NCBI GenBank assembly: GCA_011525695.1
Contig: WYBX01000063.1
Coordinates: forward strand, 1-37,039
Reading direction: 5' to 3'
Source of the DNA: Verrucomicrobiia bacterium
Lineage (GTDB): Bacteria > Verrucomicrobiota > Verrucomicrobiia > Opitutales > Opitutaceae
Length of the DNA stretch: 37,039 bases
A model generated the notes under the pieces. It searched no databases. It saw only the letters and a program-made list of their open reading frames with translations, and had not been told where the DNA came from. Position 1 is the stretch's first letter, and the number at the start of each line of letters is the position of its first letter. Shown here piece by piece: positions 17,449-25,517 of this stretch. The position numbers were made by a program, and so were the translations under genes.

Positions 17449-18855
17449 TCAGTTGGCCGCGGGGCCGGCGGGACGGAGGGCCATCTCCTGGGCGCGAACC
17501 TCCTCTCGCCAGGCGCGCAGTTCGGCCTGGAGCGCGCGCGCCTTCTCAGGCTGCGACGGTGCGAGATCCTTCGTTTCGCCCGGATCGGCCACAACGTCGA
17601 ACAGTTCGATCGCGGGTCCCAGCCCGAGCCTCGCCCCTTCATGCCACTCGATCAGCTTCAGCGGACCACGGCGGATTGCGCTGCTGGGTCGGCCGCCGAA
17701 ATGATGGTAGTGTGGATAATGCCAGTGCAGCGCCCGGCTCTCGAGCTTGGAGACCGTGCCGCGGAGCAGCGGAACAAGGCTGGTGCCATCCGCGTAATCC
17801 TTCCGGTACGGCACCCCGGCGATTTCCATGATGGTGCAGAACAGGTCGTTCGTGATCACCGGTTCATCCGTTGATTCGCCGGGTCGCACCACGCCGGGCC
17901 AGCGAATCGCCAGCGGCACCCGGATCCCGCCCTCGTAGAGCGTCGATTTTCCCGCCCGCAGCGGCGCCTGGCTTTGCAGCGCCTCCAGTCCACCGTTGTC
18001 CGAATAGAAAATCACGACGGTGTTGTCCCTCAGCCCGAGCCGGTCGAGCGTATCCAGAATCTTCCCAATTCCCGTATCCATCCGCTCGATCATCGCTCCC
18101 ATGATCGGATTGTGGATCGGAAGATCGGCTCCCGGCTTGCGCCGATATTTCTCAATCAGGCTCTCCTCCTCGTACAGCGGCCGGTGCACGACATTGTGCG
18201 GCACATAGCAGAAGAACGGTCCCGCCCGGTGCTCCTCGATGAACGCGACCGCCCGCTCCGTGATCTCAATTGCGCCATGCGTGTCCGGTGGTACGGGATC
18301 CAGCCCCTCTTCCGGCTTCCGGGCGGTGAAGACGACGTCGAAGCCCTGGGACGCCGGATCGAACAGCCGGCCGGGTTTGTAGTCGTAATCGATTCCCAGA
18401 TGCCATTTGCCAAAGTGCCCGGAGGTGTATCCGAGCGGCCGCAGCAGTTCCGGGATGGTGGTCTCCTCGAGCGGCAGGCAGGCGACCATTTGGGGCGTCA
18501 CCAGCGGCTTGTCGGTGTGCGGATTCCCGGGAATGTAATCGGTCAGGTGCAGTCGTGCCGGCGCCTTCCCGGTCATGAGCGCCGCCCGGGTTGGCGAACA
18601 GATCGGCGCGGCGCTGTAGGCGTGGCGGAACTGGAGCCCCTCGCGGGCGATCCGATCGATGTTCGGTGTCTGGTACCAGCGGTAGCCATGGTAGCCGACC
18701 TGGTTCCAGCCCATGTCATCGGCCAGGATCAGGACGATGTTGGGTGGTTGCGGATTGTTGGCGGCTGCCGCGGCCGCGCCCACTACGGAGACACCGGCCA
18801 GGAGGGGAAGGGCCACGCCAAGCGTGGTTCCAAGATGGTAAGCGAGAGTTTTCAT
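17449..18855 (-). CDS. Secreted formylglycine sulfatase (type I), paralogue of the third
   Basis: 468 residues. Sec signal peptide about 1-32 (LGVALPLLAGVSVVGAAAAA). Catalytic site is Cys86 in CSPTRAALMTGKAPARLHL, matching C-x-P-T-R, with DDMGW metal aspartates at the start, GHFGKWHLGIDYDYKPG and FYSDNGGLEAL for substrate and metal binding, and a C-terminal ELFDVVADPGETKDL. Shared blocks (PARLHLT..IPG, GHFGKWHL..DY.Y.PGR, H.PHYHH) show it is a close paralogue of the leaderless sulfatase at 27100-28464. Lies 21 bases after the FGE/sialidase fusion gene, probably co-transcribed and divergent from the LacI regulator. Confidence 0.93.
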   Translation of the reverse strand: MKTLAYHLGTTLGVALPLLAGVSVVGAAAAAANNPQPPNIVLILADDMGWNQVGYHGYRWYQTPNIDRIAREGLQFRHAYSAAPICSPTRAALMTGKAPARLHLTDYIPGNPHTDKPLVTPQMVACLPLEETTIPELLRPLGYTSGHFGKWHLGIDYDYKPGRLFDPASQGFDVVFTARKPEEGLDPVPPDTHGAIEITERAVAFIEEHRAGPFFCYVPHNVVHRPLYEEESLIEKYRRKPGADLPIHNPIMGAMIERMDTGIGKILDTLDRLGLRDNTVVIFYSDNGGLEALQSQAPLRAGKSTLYEGGIRVPLAIRWPGVVRPGESTDEPVITNDLFCTIMEIAGVPYRKDYADGTSLVPLLRGTVSKLESRALHWHYPHYHHFGGRPSSAIRRGPLKLIEWHEGARLGLGPAIELFDVVADPGETKDLAPSQPEKARALQAELRAWREEVRAQEMALRPAGPAAN

Positions 18856-18876
18856 CAGTGCATTTGGGCCGTGGAG

Positions 18877-21378
18877 TTAAAATTCACCCGGCTGTCCGCT
18901 CTCGCGGACCGGGATTCCCTGTTCGAAATCGACGCGATAAACCTCCCGGCCGGACGGATCGTAAAGCACGGCGGGCCCGGTGGCCCTCAAATCCCGCCAG
19001 GTCGACTGTGTCCTGACCCGCCCACCGGGCCAGTAGTTCTTCCACTCGACGATGCCATCCCGACGATGCTCGCGCGTCCAGCTGAGGGTGCCGTCGGCCG
19101 CCAGGACCGTCTCCAGGCCGATGAGCCGTCCCAGTTCGTAGTTCGCCTCACGCACCAGGCGACCATCCGGGCCATACCATTTGCTGGGACCATGCAGCAG
19201 AAAACGGCCATCGTTGCCGATCCCACCGGCATAACTCGAATGGAGCCGGCCGGCCCCGTCGTATTCGGTGAATGTGCGGACGTCCCGGATCGACGTGGCG
19301 GAATTGGCGCGGAGCGCCTGATCGTCGCCCGCGGGATCCGCTCCGTGAAGAATCCAGGCCTCGTTCAGTTCATAATGGAGGCAGGGCTCGGTCATCGTTG
19401 CCGTGAGATGGATCACCCCGTTCGGAGCCTGGCGTGCCACGGCATAGCCAAGCGTGTTTCCCTTCATCGCCTCGAACCGTGATTTCAGCTCGTGCGGCTG
19501 CGTGCCTGGCAGGGTTCGAATCGTCCAGGTGGCGCCCTCGTCGTCCGACAGCGCCACGTACGACCCCCGCTCCGTGACGCCGGGCGGCTGCACCCCTTTT
19601 TCACTCTGGTAATCCCCCGCCGCGAACAACCGGCCGCTGGCGAGCCGGATGAGGGTCGGCCGCTGGTTGCTGCCGAGATGGGCGAACGGCGTTCGGCTGA
19701 CGGTGTACGTCCTGCCGCCGTCGGCGGAAACGGATTGGGGCATGAATCCACCGATGTTCGAACTCTTGCCGCCGAGCCCGAGGATCCGGCCGTCGCGCAG
19801 GAGCACGAACGCCGTATGGCGGCCGCCACTACGGCCACCAGGATCCTGCCAGGTCGCCCCGTTGTCATCGCTCTGCCAGAGCACGGATTCGGGCCCGATC
19901 GCATCGCTGGCCACATAAATCCGCCCCGAAGCATCGCGAAATGCGCTGGTGATCGGCTGGGCCGAATGCCCGCCGACCGGGGTCGTGAAGAGTGGAAACT
20001 GGACCGGGCTCCAGGTCGCGCCGTGATCGTCCGAGGTGATCCACTGGAAGGGGAACCCCGAATCGAGCTTGTTGGCGCCAAAGAACAGCCAGAGCCGGCC
20101 GGCGTCGTTCCAAAGCATTGGTGACGTGTCATCCACATCTGGGAGATCGAGCAGCAGGTCCGGCGGATCCCATTCGTCGGCGCCGAAGCGAAGCCGGGTC
20201 ACGAGCAGCGTAACGTCGGGATCGGTCTCGGCGACAGAGGAAAACGCCACAAAAAGGACGTCGCCGTTGCCGGCCACCTCGAGTCCCGGACTGTGCATGT
20301 GGCGGAGGAAGCTCCGTGGCCAGCCGAGGGCGCGAAAGGTCCGCATCTTTTCCGGGTCGGTGTTCTCGGGCGGCGTCGGAAGCAGGTAGCGCTTGCGGTA
20401 CCATGGCCGGGCCGGGTCGGGTCCGATGGCGGACGCGGGTCCCGCCTGGCGCACTCCAAGCTGCGTGAAGCTGATCTGGGCGGGCGACGTCCGGCCCACG
20501 GGTGGTGGCGCGCAGACGACCCGGAAGCCGATCAAATGGTTGCCCTGGTTGTTGAGCACGGAGCGCGTGAAATCCTTGTAGAGAAACTCGCTCTTGTAAT
20601 TGCCCGAGCGTTGCTGGCCGGTCCCGACTGGGTCGTGCGTGCTGCTGACCTGGCCCTGCTGGAGTGCGCGGATCTTTTCCAATGGCACCGGCGGGAAATC
20701 CGGTGGCATGCCGGCACGATTGGCTGATCTCGCGTAGTAGGGGCGCATCTGATCGAGACCGCCGCCGCGGATGACTCGCGCCCAGCCGGACTCCGGACCC
20801 ACCGGATCAATCTGCGGGCTCGACGGGTATTCGCCATGCCAGTCGAGGCACCATTCCGACACCCCGGCATGCATGTTCCGGAGTCCCCAGGCATTCGCGG
20901 TTCCCGGCGATGGGGGATTGTCGCCCGCGGGGAAGTGCCCGGACGTCCCCGCCCGTGCAGCATATTCCCACTCTGCCTCCGTCGGCAGCCGGTACGCCCG
21001 GCCGTCCTCGCGTGAAAGCCACTCGCAAAATGCCGTTGCTTCGTTCCAGCTCACACCCGCCGCATACGGCGCCGTATCCGGATTCCCCGAATAGTCATTC
21101 CGGAACCGACGGAACTGCTCAGCCGTGACCTCGGTCTCGGCCATGAAGAACGGCTGCGTCAGGGTCACGTCATGGACGGGATGCTCGTCCCAGTCCCCGC
21201 GCGTGAGATAGTCCGGGATCTTGAATGCATCCGCAGGTGTGGGATGGGTCTCACCCATCCTGAATTTGCCGGGTTGAATCGGGACCATCCGCATGCCCAG
21301 CGTGTTCACGAAAGGCTCGGCCGCCACGAGGCTGAGCGGTAGACAAAGCAGGCCTAGGACGCTTCGGACGGGTTTCAT
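18877..21378 (-). CDS. Exported three-part protein: FGE fold, BNR sialidase-like propeller, MORN-like tail
   Basis: 833 residues with Sec signal peptide (about 1-20). Residues 27-290 are an FGE-sulfatase (SUMF1/EgtB/PvdO) fold: MVPIQPGKFRMGE, DEHPVHDVTLTQPFFMAETEVTAEQF, WNEATAFCEWLS, YRLPTEAEWEYAARAG, VSEWCLDW, RVIRGGG and IGFRVVCAP. Residues about 345-690 form a sialidase-like propeller with four Asp-box motifs (SDDHGATW 449-456, SDDNGATW 503-510, SADGGRTY 551-558, SDDEGATW 611-618). Residues about 705-815 carry MORN/YwqK-like repeats (WYGPDGRLVREANY). The paired cysteines of catalytic aerobic FGE are not seen; the matching stretch reads LDQMRPYYARSANR, so sulfatase activation is unlikely. 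The start at 21378 begins the signal peptide; an in-frame ATG at 21480 would bury it. First gene of a minus-strand pair with a sulfatase. Confidence 0.85.
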   Translation of the reverse strand: MKPVRSVLGLLCLPLSLVAAEPFVNTLGMRMVPIQPGKFRMGETHPTPADAFKIPDYLTRGDWDEHPVHDVTLTQPFFMAETEVTAEQFRRFRNDYSGNPDTAPYAAGVSWNEATAFCEWLSREDGRAYRLPTEAEWEYAARAGTSGHFPAGDNPPSPGTANAWGLRNMHAGVSEWCLDWHGEYPSSPQIDPVGPESGWARVIRGGGLDQMRPYYARSANRAGMPPDFPPVPLEKIRALQQGQVSSTHDPVGTGQQRSGNYKSEFLYKDFTRSVLNNQGNHLIGFRVVCAPPPVGRTSPAQISFTQLGVRQAGPASAIGPDPARPWYRKRYLLPTPPENTDPEKMRTFRALGWPRSFLRHMHSPGLEVAGNGDVLFVAFSSVAETDPDVTLLVTRLRFGADEWDPPDLLLDLPDVDDTSPMLWNDAGRLWLFFGANKLDSGFPFQWITSDDHGATWSPVQFPLFTTPVGGHSAQPITSAFRDASGRIYVASDAIGPESVLWQSDDNGATWQDPGGRSGGRHTAFVLLRDGRILGLGGKSSNIGGFMPQSVSADGGRTYTVSRTPFAHLGSNQRPTLIRLASGRLFAAGDYQSEKGVQPPGVTERGSYVALSDDEGATWTIRTLPGTQPHELKSRFEAMKGNTLGYAVARQAPNGVIHLTATMTEPCLHYELNEAWILHGADPAGDDQALRANSATSIRDVRTFTEYDGAGRLHSSYAGGIGNDGRFLLHGPSKWYGPDGRLVREANYELGRLIGLETVLAADGTLSWTREHRRDGIVEWKNYWPGGRVRTQSTWRDLRATGPAVLYDPSGREVYRVDFEQGIPVRESGQPGEF

Positions 21379-21654
21379 TGAAAAACCACTAACAGCCCGC
21401 CTGACCACGGAAACCAGCCTGAAATACCGGAAAATAGTTGACCCAATTTTGGCGCCGTTTGCCGACGAACTCAAAGTCACAAGCCTTTGGCATGCCGAGG
21501 TGATTTCAGAGGTGTTTCGTAATTGACCGACATTCAGGATCGTCGGGAAGGATGAGGATTGTAAGCGATCCCTGCGGTTTGAAAACCTAATTTCACACCG
21601 TTATTTCACTTTTTTCTTGCGCGTCCATTGCCGCCGGGCACTAAGACTCGGGTC
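21379..21654. promoter_or_regulatory. Divergent control region between the fusion gene and lacI-type gene
   Basis: 276 bases with no credible gene. Candidate LacI promoter: TTGAAA (21579-21584), 17 bases, TATTTC (21602-21607). Just upstream lies a 16-bp imperfect palindrome, GGATTG TAAG CGATCC (21556-21571), a plausible operator for the divergently encoded regulator. TTTCAC occurs twice in direct orientation (21591-21596, 21604-21609). All are sequence guesses without experimental support. Confidence 0.4.
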
Positions 21655-22770
21655 ATGCGCGCGCCTCCGATCTCTGCCAAGCCCACTGTGCTCGACGTTG
21701 CTGCCAAGGCGGAAGTTTCGGTCGGAACGGTCTCGAGGGTCTTGAACACTCCCGACGCCGTGGGTCCGGAGATCCGAAAGCGGGTATTGGATGCCGTGAG
21801 CAGCATGGGCTACAAACCGCTGCGGAAACGGCGGAAGGGCGGGATGGTTGCCGACGGCCAGGGAGGTTACCGGCGCCGGGGAAATTTTGGTGTGCTACTG
21901 CTGGGCATGGACGACTCCTTGACCCACCTGCCCGTGATCACAGAGGCGCTGCACGGCGTCGAGGTCACGATGGCGGCAGAGGGGATTACGCTGATGCTCG
22001 CGAATGTCCCCAACGCCGATCGCGTTCCAGTCTTTCTTGCGAAGGGACAGGTCGACGGGCTGATCTTGAAAAGCCCGTTGCTGGGCGATCTTCGAATGTG
22101 CGCCAGCCCGGCCCTCGTCGAGGCCATCAACCGAATTCCCCATGTCTGGTTGCTTGGCCGGCCGGATTCGGGCGACGGCGATGTCTGCAGTACGGATTTC
22201 GACGTGGGCGCGCGGATTGGCGTGGAATACCTCCATGCCCGCGGCCACCGGCGAATCGGCTATCTCCACCCGCGGCTCGGACATACCCGTTCGGAAGGGC
22301 TGAAGCGGGCATTGTCCGCCCATGTGCAGCGTCTCGGGATGAACCTCCAGCTGTTCGAGAAGACTGCGGCCGACACGGTGAAGTGGCCGCTGCCGGCGAT
22401 CACGCGGCCGGCGGAAGTGATGCCATTACTCGAACGCTGGGAGGCATTGCCGAAAGCTGAGCGGCCGACCGCGATGATCGTCGTCGCGGACAGCATTGCG
22501 GTGCAGCTTTATGGTGCACTGCACCAGCGGGGGCTGAAAGTGGGCGAGGATTTAAGCATCCTGTCATTCAACCACGAAAAGCCGCTGGTGATGGGGTTGA
22601 ATCCCCGGCTCACTACCCTTGATGTTCGGGCCGAGGCGATTGGCCGCCGGGCGGTGCAGCAGCTCTTTTGGCGGATTCGCAACAAGGCGGATGGCATTCC
22701 GACGAAGATCCTGGTGGAGCCCGCGCTCGTGGAGGGTGGCTCGGTCGCCGTGATTACCCCCGGGGCCTGA
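21655..22770 (+). CDS. LacI-family transcriptional regulator
   Basis: 371 residues. The N-terminal helix-turn-helix (TVLDVAAKAEVSVGTVSRVLN) and hinge are followed by a periplasmic-binding-protein-like sensor domain (from about 80, FGVLLLGMDDS). The sensor has the usual VDGLILKSPL, STDFDVGARIGVEYLHARGHRRIGYL, PTAMIVVADSIAVQLYGALHQRGLKVGEDLSILSFNHE and LTTLDVRAEAIGRRAVQQLFWRI. It probably controls the adjacent catabolic genes in response to a sugar-type ligand. The ATG at 21655 is preferred to an in-frame TTG at 21628; neither has a strong ribosome site. The next gene starts 17 bases after the stop on the same strand, so the regulator heads the operon. Confidence 0.93.
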   Translation: MRAPPISAKPTVLDVAAKAEVSVGTVSRVLNTPDAVGPEIRKRVLDAVSSMGYKPLRKRRKGGMVADGQGGYRRRGNFGVLLLGMDDSLTHLPVITEALHGVEVTMAAEGITLMLANVPNADRVPVFLAKGQVDGLILKSPLLGDLRMCASPALVEAINRIPHVWLLGRPDSGDGDVCSTDFDVGARIGVEYLHARGHRRIGYLHPRLGHTRSEGLKRALSAHVQRLGMNLQLFEKTAADTVKWPLPAITRPAEVMPLLERWEALPKAERPTAMIVVADSIAVQLYGALHQRGLKVGEDLSILSFNHEKPLVMGLNPRLTTLDVRAEAIGRRAVQQLFWRIRNKADGIPTKILVEPALVEGGSVAVITPGA

Positions 22771-22787
22771 GCGGCCCCTGCAATTTC

Positions 22788-24479
22788 ATGAAAAACCCAC
22801 CCCGTTGCACCCCCTGCCGCATCATGCCCGGATGGCTCCTGCTGTTCCTGGCGTTCGCATCCGGCGTGTCAGCCGCCACTGCCGTCCGGCACGGGCCCGA
22901 TCCTCGCGCAGCGGTCCCGTTGACTGACTATCAGAAGGTGCTCCATGTCGATCAGTCCCGGGGCGATGACATCAAGGGTGACGGCACTGTGGGCCGGCCG
23001 CTTCGAACCATTGCCCAGGCGCTGGAGGCTGCCGGTGCGCCGGCAGCCAGCGCTCGCGTCGCGATCCTCGTCGCGCAGGGTCGCTACCAGGAGCCGACGC
23101 TGCTCCTGAAGTCGCATGTCGATCTCTACGGCGGATTCGCCGGACCCGGCGGGGAGCGGGACATTTACCGGCATGCCACGATTCTTGATGGAGACGGCCG
23201 CAACCGGATCGCCTTCGGGGCGGACCATGCGCGGGTCGACGGTTTCCATTTCACACATGCCCGGGTGCGGGGAAAGGGAGCCGCGCTGCTTTGCGACGGC
23301 ACGTCGCCGACGGTGGCCAACTGCATCTTCACCGACAACCGCACGCTGATTCCCTCGCCGTGGAATCCGCCGCTGTTGCACGAGACCGGCAACGATGGCG
23401 GCGCCATCATGTGCCTCAACGGCGCCGCTCCGCGGATCGAGCACAACCTCTTCTATGAAAACACGACCGAGTGCGGCCGCGGTGGTGCCTTTGCCGCCGA
23501 CCGCGGCGCCCGGCCGCAGGTCGCATTCAACGTCTTCGCCAACAATCGCGCGGGGCTCGACGACCCCATGCGCAGCTCCGATGGCGGCGCCGTGTCGTTC
23601 TTCGACTGGTCTGCCGGCACGTTCAGCGACAATGTCGTCGTGGCCAACACCGCCCTGTCCCGAAACGACGCGGGCGGAGTCTTCGTCGCGCTCTGGTCGG
23701 CCCCGGTCATCCGGGGCAACGTGATCGTGGCCAACGAAAGCGGTGACGATGCCGGCGGATTGTTTCTCGGCGGCCAGGAGCATCGCTACGATGCCCCGCT
23801 CGATGCCTATCCGCCGGCCGACAAGTTCAACATCCTCGTCGAGCAGAACCTCTTCGTCGGCAATGTGAATTCGAGCCGCAACTCCGGCGCGATGCGGATC
23901 ACGATGGAGACCCGCACGCATTTCCGGAACAATGTCATCGCCGGGAATGCCGGCGGTTTTTACCTGCAGCGTTCGGAGGTCAATGCCGAGCAGAACACAG
24001 TCTGGCAGGACTGGCAGTTCGTGGAGGACAAGCCCTCGCTCGGACCGAGCCGGTTTACCGGCAACATTCTGAAGGGGCCGGCGGGCCCGGTCGAGGCGCG
24101 GGTCACCTTCAGCAACAACATGGCCCAGCCATCCGTTGCCGGCGGTCCGCATCGGCCGGTGGCCGACATCTTTGAGGACGACGGCATCCGGGGTGACCTG
24201 ACCGGGCTCGAGTTCGATCCCGCCACGTTGACCACGAAACTCACCACCCGCGCCCCGCTTCCGGCCGGCGTCGATCTGGCTGGCCGCGCAATCCGGATGA
24301 GCGACGACCTCGAGAAAGGCGGCCAGTGGCGCGTGATTGCGCACGCCGGCGGCCGCGAGCTCGTGCTGTGGGGCCGGCTTGATGCCGTCACCAAGGCACC
24401 CCGGTATTTCGAAATCCTGCGGACGTTCACTCCGCGGCGCGACGCCCCGGCCGGGCTCGGCGCCCGTCCGATTAACTGA
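22788..24479 (+). CDS. Secreted right-handed beta-helix protein
   Basis: 563 residues. Signal peptide with core WLLLFLAFASGVSA (about 14-31); translation could instead start at the ATG at 22824. KVLHVDQSRGDDIKGDGTVGRPLRTIAQAL is the standard opening of pectin-lyase-fold proteins with a DUF1565-like start. It is followed by beta-helix coils such as DHARVDGFHFTHARV, SPTVANCIFTDN, APRIEHNLFYEN, RPQVAFNVFANN, APVIRGNVIVANES and THFRNNVIAGNAGGFYLQ. It could be a polysaccharide lyase or a binding protein; no catalytic residues are assigned. Lies between the LacI gene (17 bases) and the exported aldolase-like gene (8 bases). Confidence 0.85.
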   Translation: MKNPPRCTPCRIMPGWLLLFLAFASGVSAATAVRHGPDPRAAVPLTDYQKVLHVDQSRGDDIKGDGTVGRPLRTIAQALEAAGAPAASARVAILVAQGRYQEPTLLLKSHVDLYGGFAGPGGERDIYRHATILDGDGRNRIAFGADHARVDGFHFTHARVRGKGAALLCDGTSPTVANCIFTDNRTLIPSPWNPPLLHETGNDGGAIMCLNGAAPRIEHNLFYENTTECGRGGAFAADRGARPQVAFNVFANNRAGLDDPMRSSDGGAVSFFDWSAGTFSDNVVVANTALSRNDAGGVFVALWSAPVIRGNVIVANESGDDAGGLFLGGQEHRYDAPLDAYPPADKFNILVEQNLFVGNVNSSRNSGAMRITMETRTHFRNNVIAGNAGGFYLQRSEVNAEQNTVWQDWQFVEDKPSLGPSRFTGNILKGPAGPVEARVTFSNNMAQPSVAGGPHRPVADIFEDDGIRGDLTGLEFDPATLTTKLTTRAPLPAGVDLAGRAIRMSDDLEKGGQWRVIAHAGGRELVLWGRLDAVTKAPRYFEILRTFTPRRDAPAGLGARPIN

Positions 24480-24487
24480 TCGCCCAA

Positions 24488-25489
24488 ATGGATACACCCA
24501 TGCGCCGATTCACCCTTGCCCTGCTCGCCGGCCTGTTGTTGCTCGCACCCGGCTTCGCCGCCCCCGCCGCCCCGACTTCCGCCGCCCCGAAACGAATCAA
24601 CAAGGTCATCGAACTGCTCGCGGCCGGGCAGCCCGTCTATTACACCTACGGCGCCCGCGGCGTCGATCCGGCGCGGACCTCGGCGGAGATGTACGACTTC
24701 GGCCGGTCGCTCGCCAAGACCTGGGCCGACCTGATCATGTACGACATGGAGCACGCGCCGCTCGATTTCAACCTGCTGCGCGCCTTCATGCAGGGGCTCG
24801 CCGACGGCGGGCCGACCCCCAGCGGTCATCGCACGCCGGCCGTGATTGTCACGCTCCCGCTGCTCGGGCTCGATGCCGAGACGGTGCGGAACAACCACTG
24901 GATGATCCAACAGGCGCTCGCGTGCGGGATCCACGGGTTGCATCTGAACCGCGCGCGGGATCCGGAGGCCGTGCGGGAATTCATCCGCCAGGCGCGGTAT
25001 CCGATCCATGCCCAGGCGGTGGGCGAGGGGCTCGAGCAGGGCATCCGCGGCTTCGGTTCGCAGAACTTCGCCGCGAAAATCTGGGGCGTCCCGCCGCAGC
25101 GGTACTTCCAGGTTGCCGATGCCTGGCCGCTGAACCCGCAAGGCGAGCTGCTCTTCGGCGTGAAGCTCGAGGACGCGCACGCCGTGCGCAATGCCGACGC
25201 CTCGCTGCGCGTCCCGGGGATTGCCTTCGGTGAGGCCGGCCCGCGCGATCAAAGCCTGCTCCGAGGGCACCTCGAGGGCCGTGCCGATCCGCCACTGCCG
25301 CCCGACGTCCAGGTCGTGGTCGACGAGGTGCTCGCCGCCTGCCAGCGGGCCGGAAAATTCTACCTCGACAATGTCCTGCCCGATAACGTCGTCCGGCGCC
25401 TCGAGTGGGGTGTCATGATCGGCGCCGGCGGCAGCCCGGAAGCCGCGGAAATCGGCCGCCGACACACAGGCCGCACGATGCCTTGGTAA
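24488..25489 (+). CDS. HpcH/HpaI-family aldolase homologue with signal peptide
   Basis: 333 residues. After a Sec-type leader (FTLALLAGLLLLAPGFAAPA, about 8-27) comes a class II TIM-barrel aldolase fold. Recognisable parts are KTWADLIMYDMEHAPLDF (family motif with the Glu-His of the active site), a long middle region, and GVKLEDAHAVRNADASLRVPGIAFGEAGPRD, which carries the metal-binding Glu/Asp of 4-hydroxy-2-oxoheptanedioate-type aldolases. The stretch normally holding a catalytic arginine (VRVP) reads VIVTLPLLG, so that arginine seems absent. An exported aldolase is unexpected; it could be a lyase, a binding protein or an inactive relative. Next gene is a symporter 28 bases on. Confidence 0.8.
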   Translation: MDTPMRRFTLALLAGLLLLAPGFAAPAAPTSAAPKRINKVIELLAAGQPVYYTYGARGVDPARTSAEMYDFGRSLAKTWADLIMYDMEHAPLDFNLLRAFMQGLADGGPTPSGHRTPAVIVTLPLLGLDAETVRNNHWMIQQALACGIHGLHLNRARDPEAVREFIRQARYPIHAQAVGEGLEQGIRGFGSQNFAAKIWGVPPQRYFQVADAWPLNPQGELLFGVKLEDAHAVRNADASLRVPGIAFGEAGPRDQSLLRGHLEGRADPPLPPDVQVVVDEVLAACQRAGKFYLDNVLPDNVVRRLEWGVMIGAGGSPEAAEIGRRHTGRTMPW

Positions 25490-25517
25490 TACCCCGCTTT
25501 CAACTCCACCCCCCTCC

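Noticed and set aside
16434..17642. A 402-codon minus-strand frame taken as an intact ATPase
   Set aside because: Only about 150 residues match DUF4143-type ATPases. The first part is antisense-frame sequence of the sulfatase tail and the last part is intergenic repeat sequence. Treated as a remnant.
18877..21378. Functional formylglycine-generating enzyme for the sulfatases
   Set aside because: The fold is present, but the paired cysteines needed for catalysis are not seen in the expected stretch. The label FGE-fold is used instead.
21628..21654. TTG at 21628 as start of the LacI-type gene
   Set aside because: It would put ten extra residues in front of the helix-turn-helix and would lie about 20 bases from the predicted -10. 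The ATG at 21655 gives the normal spacing to the DNA-binding helix.
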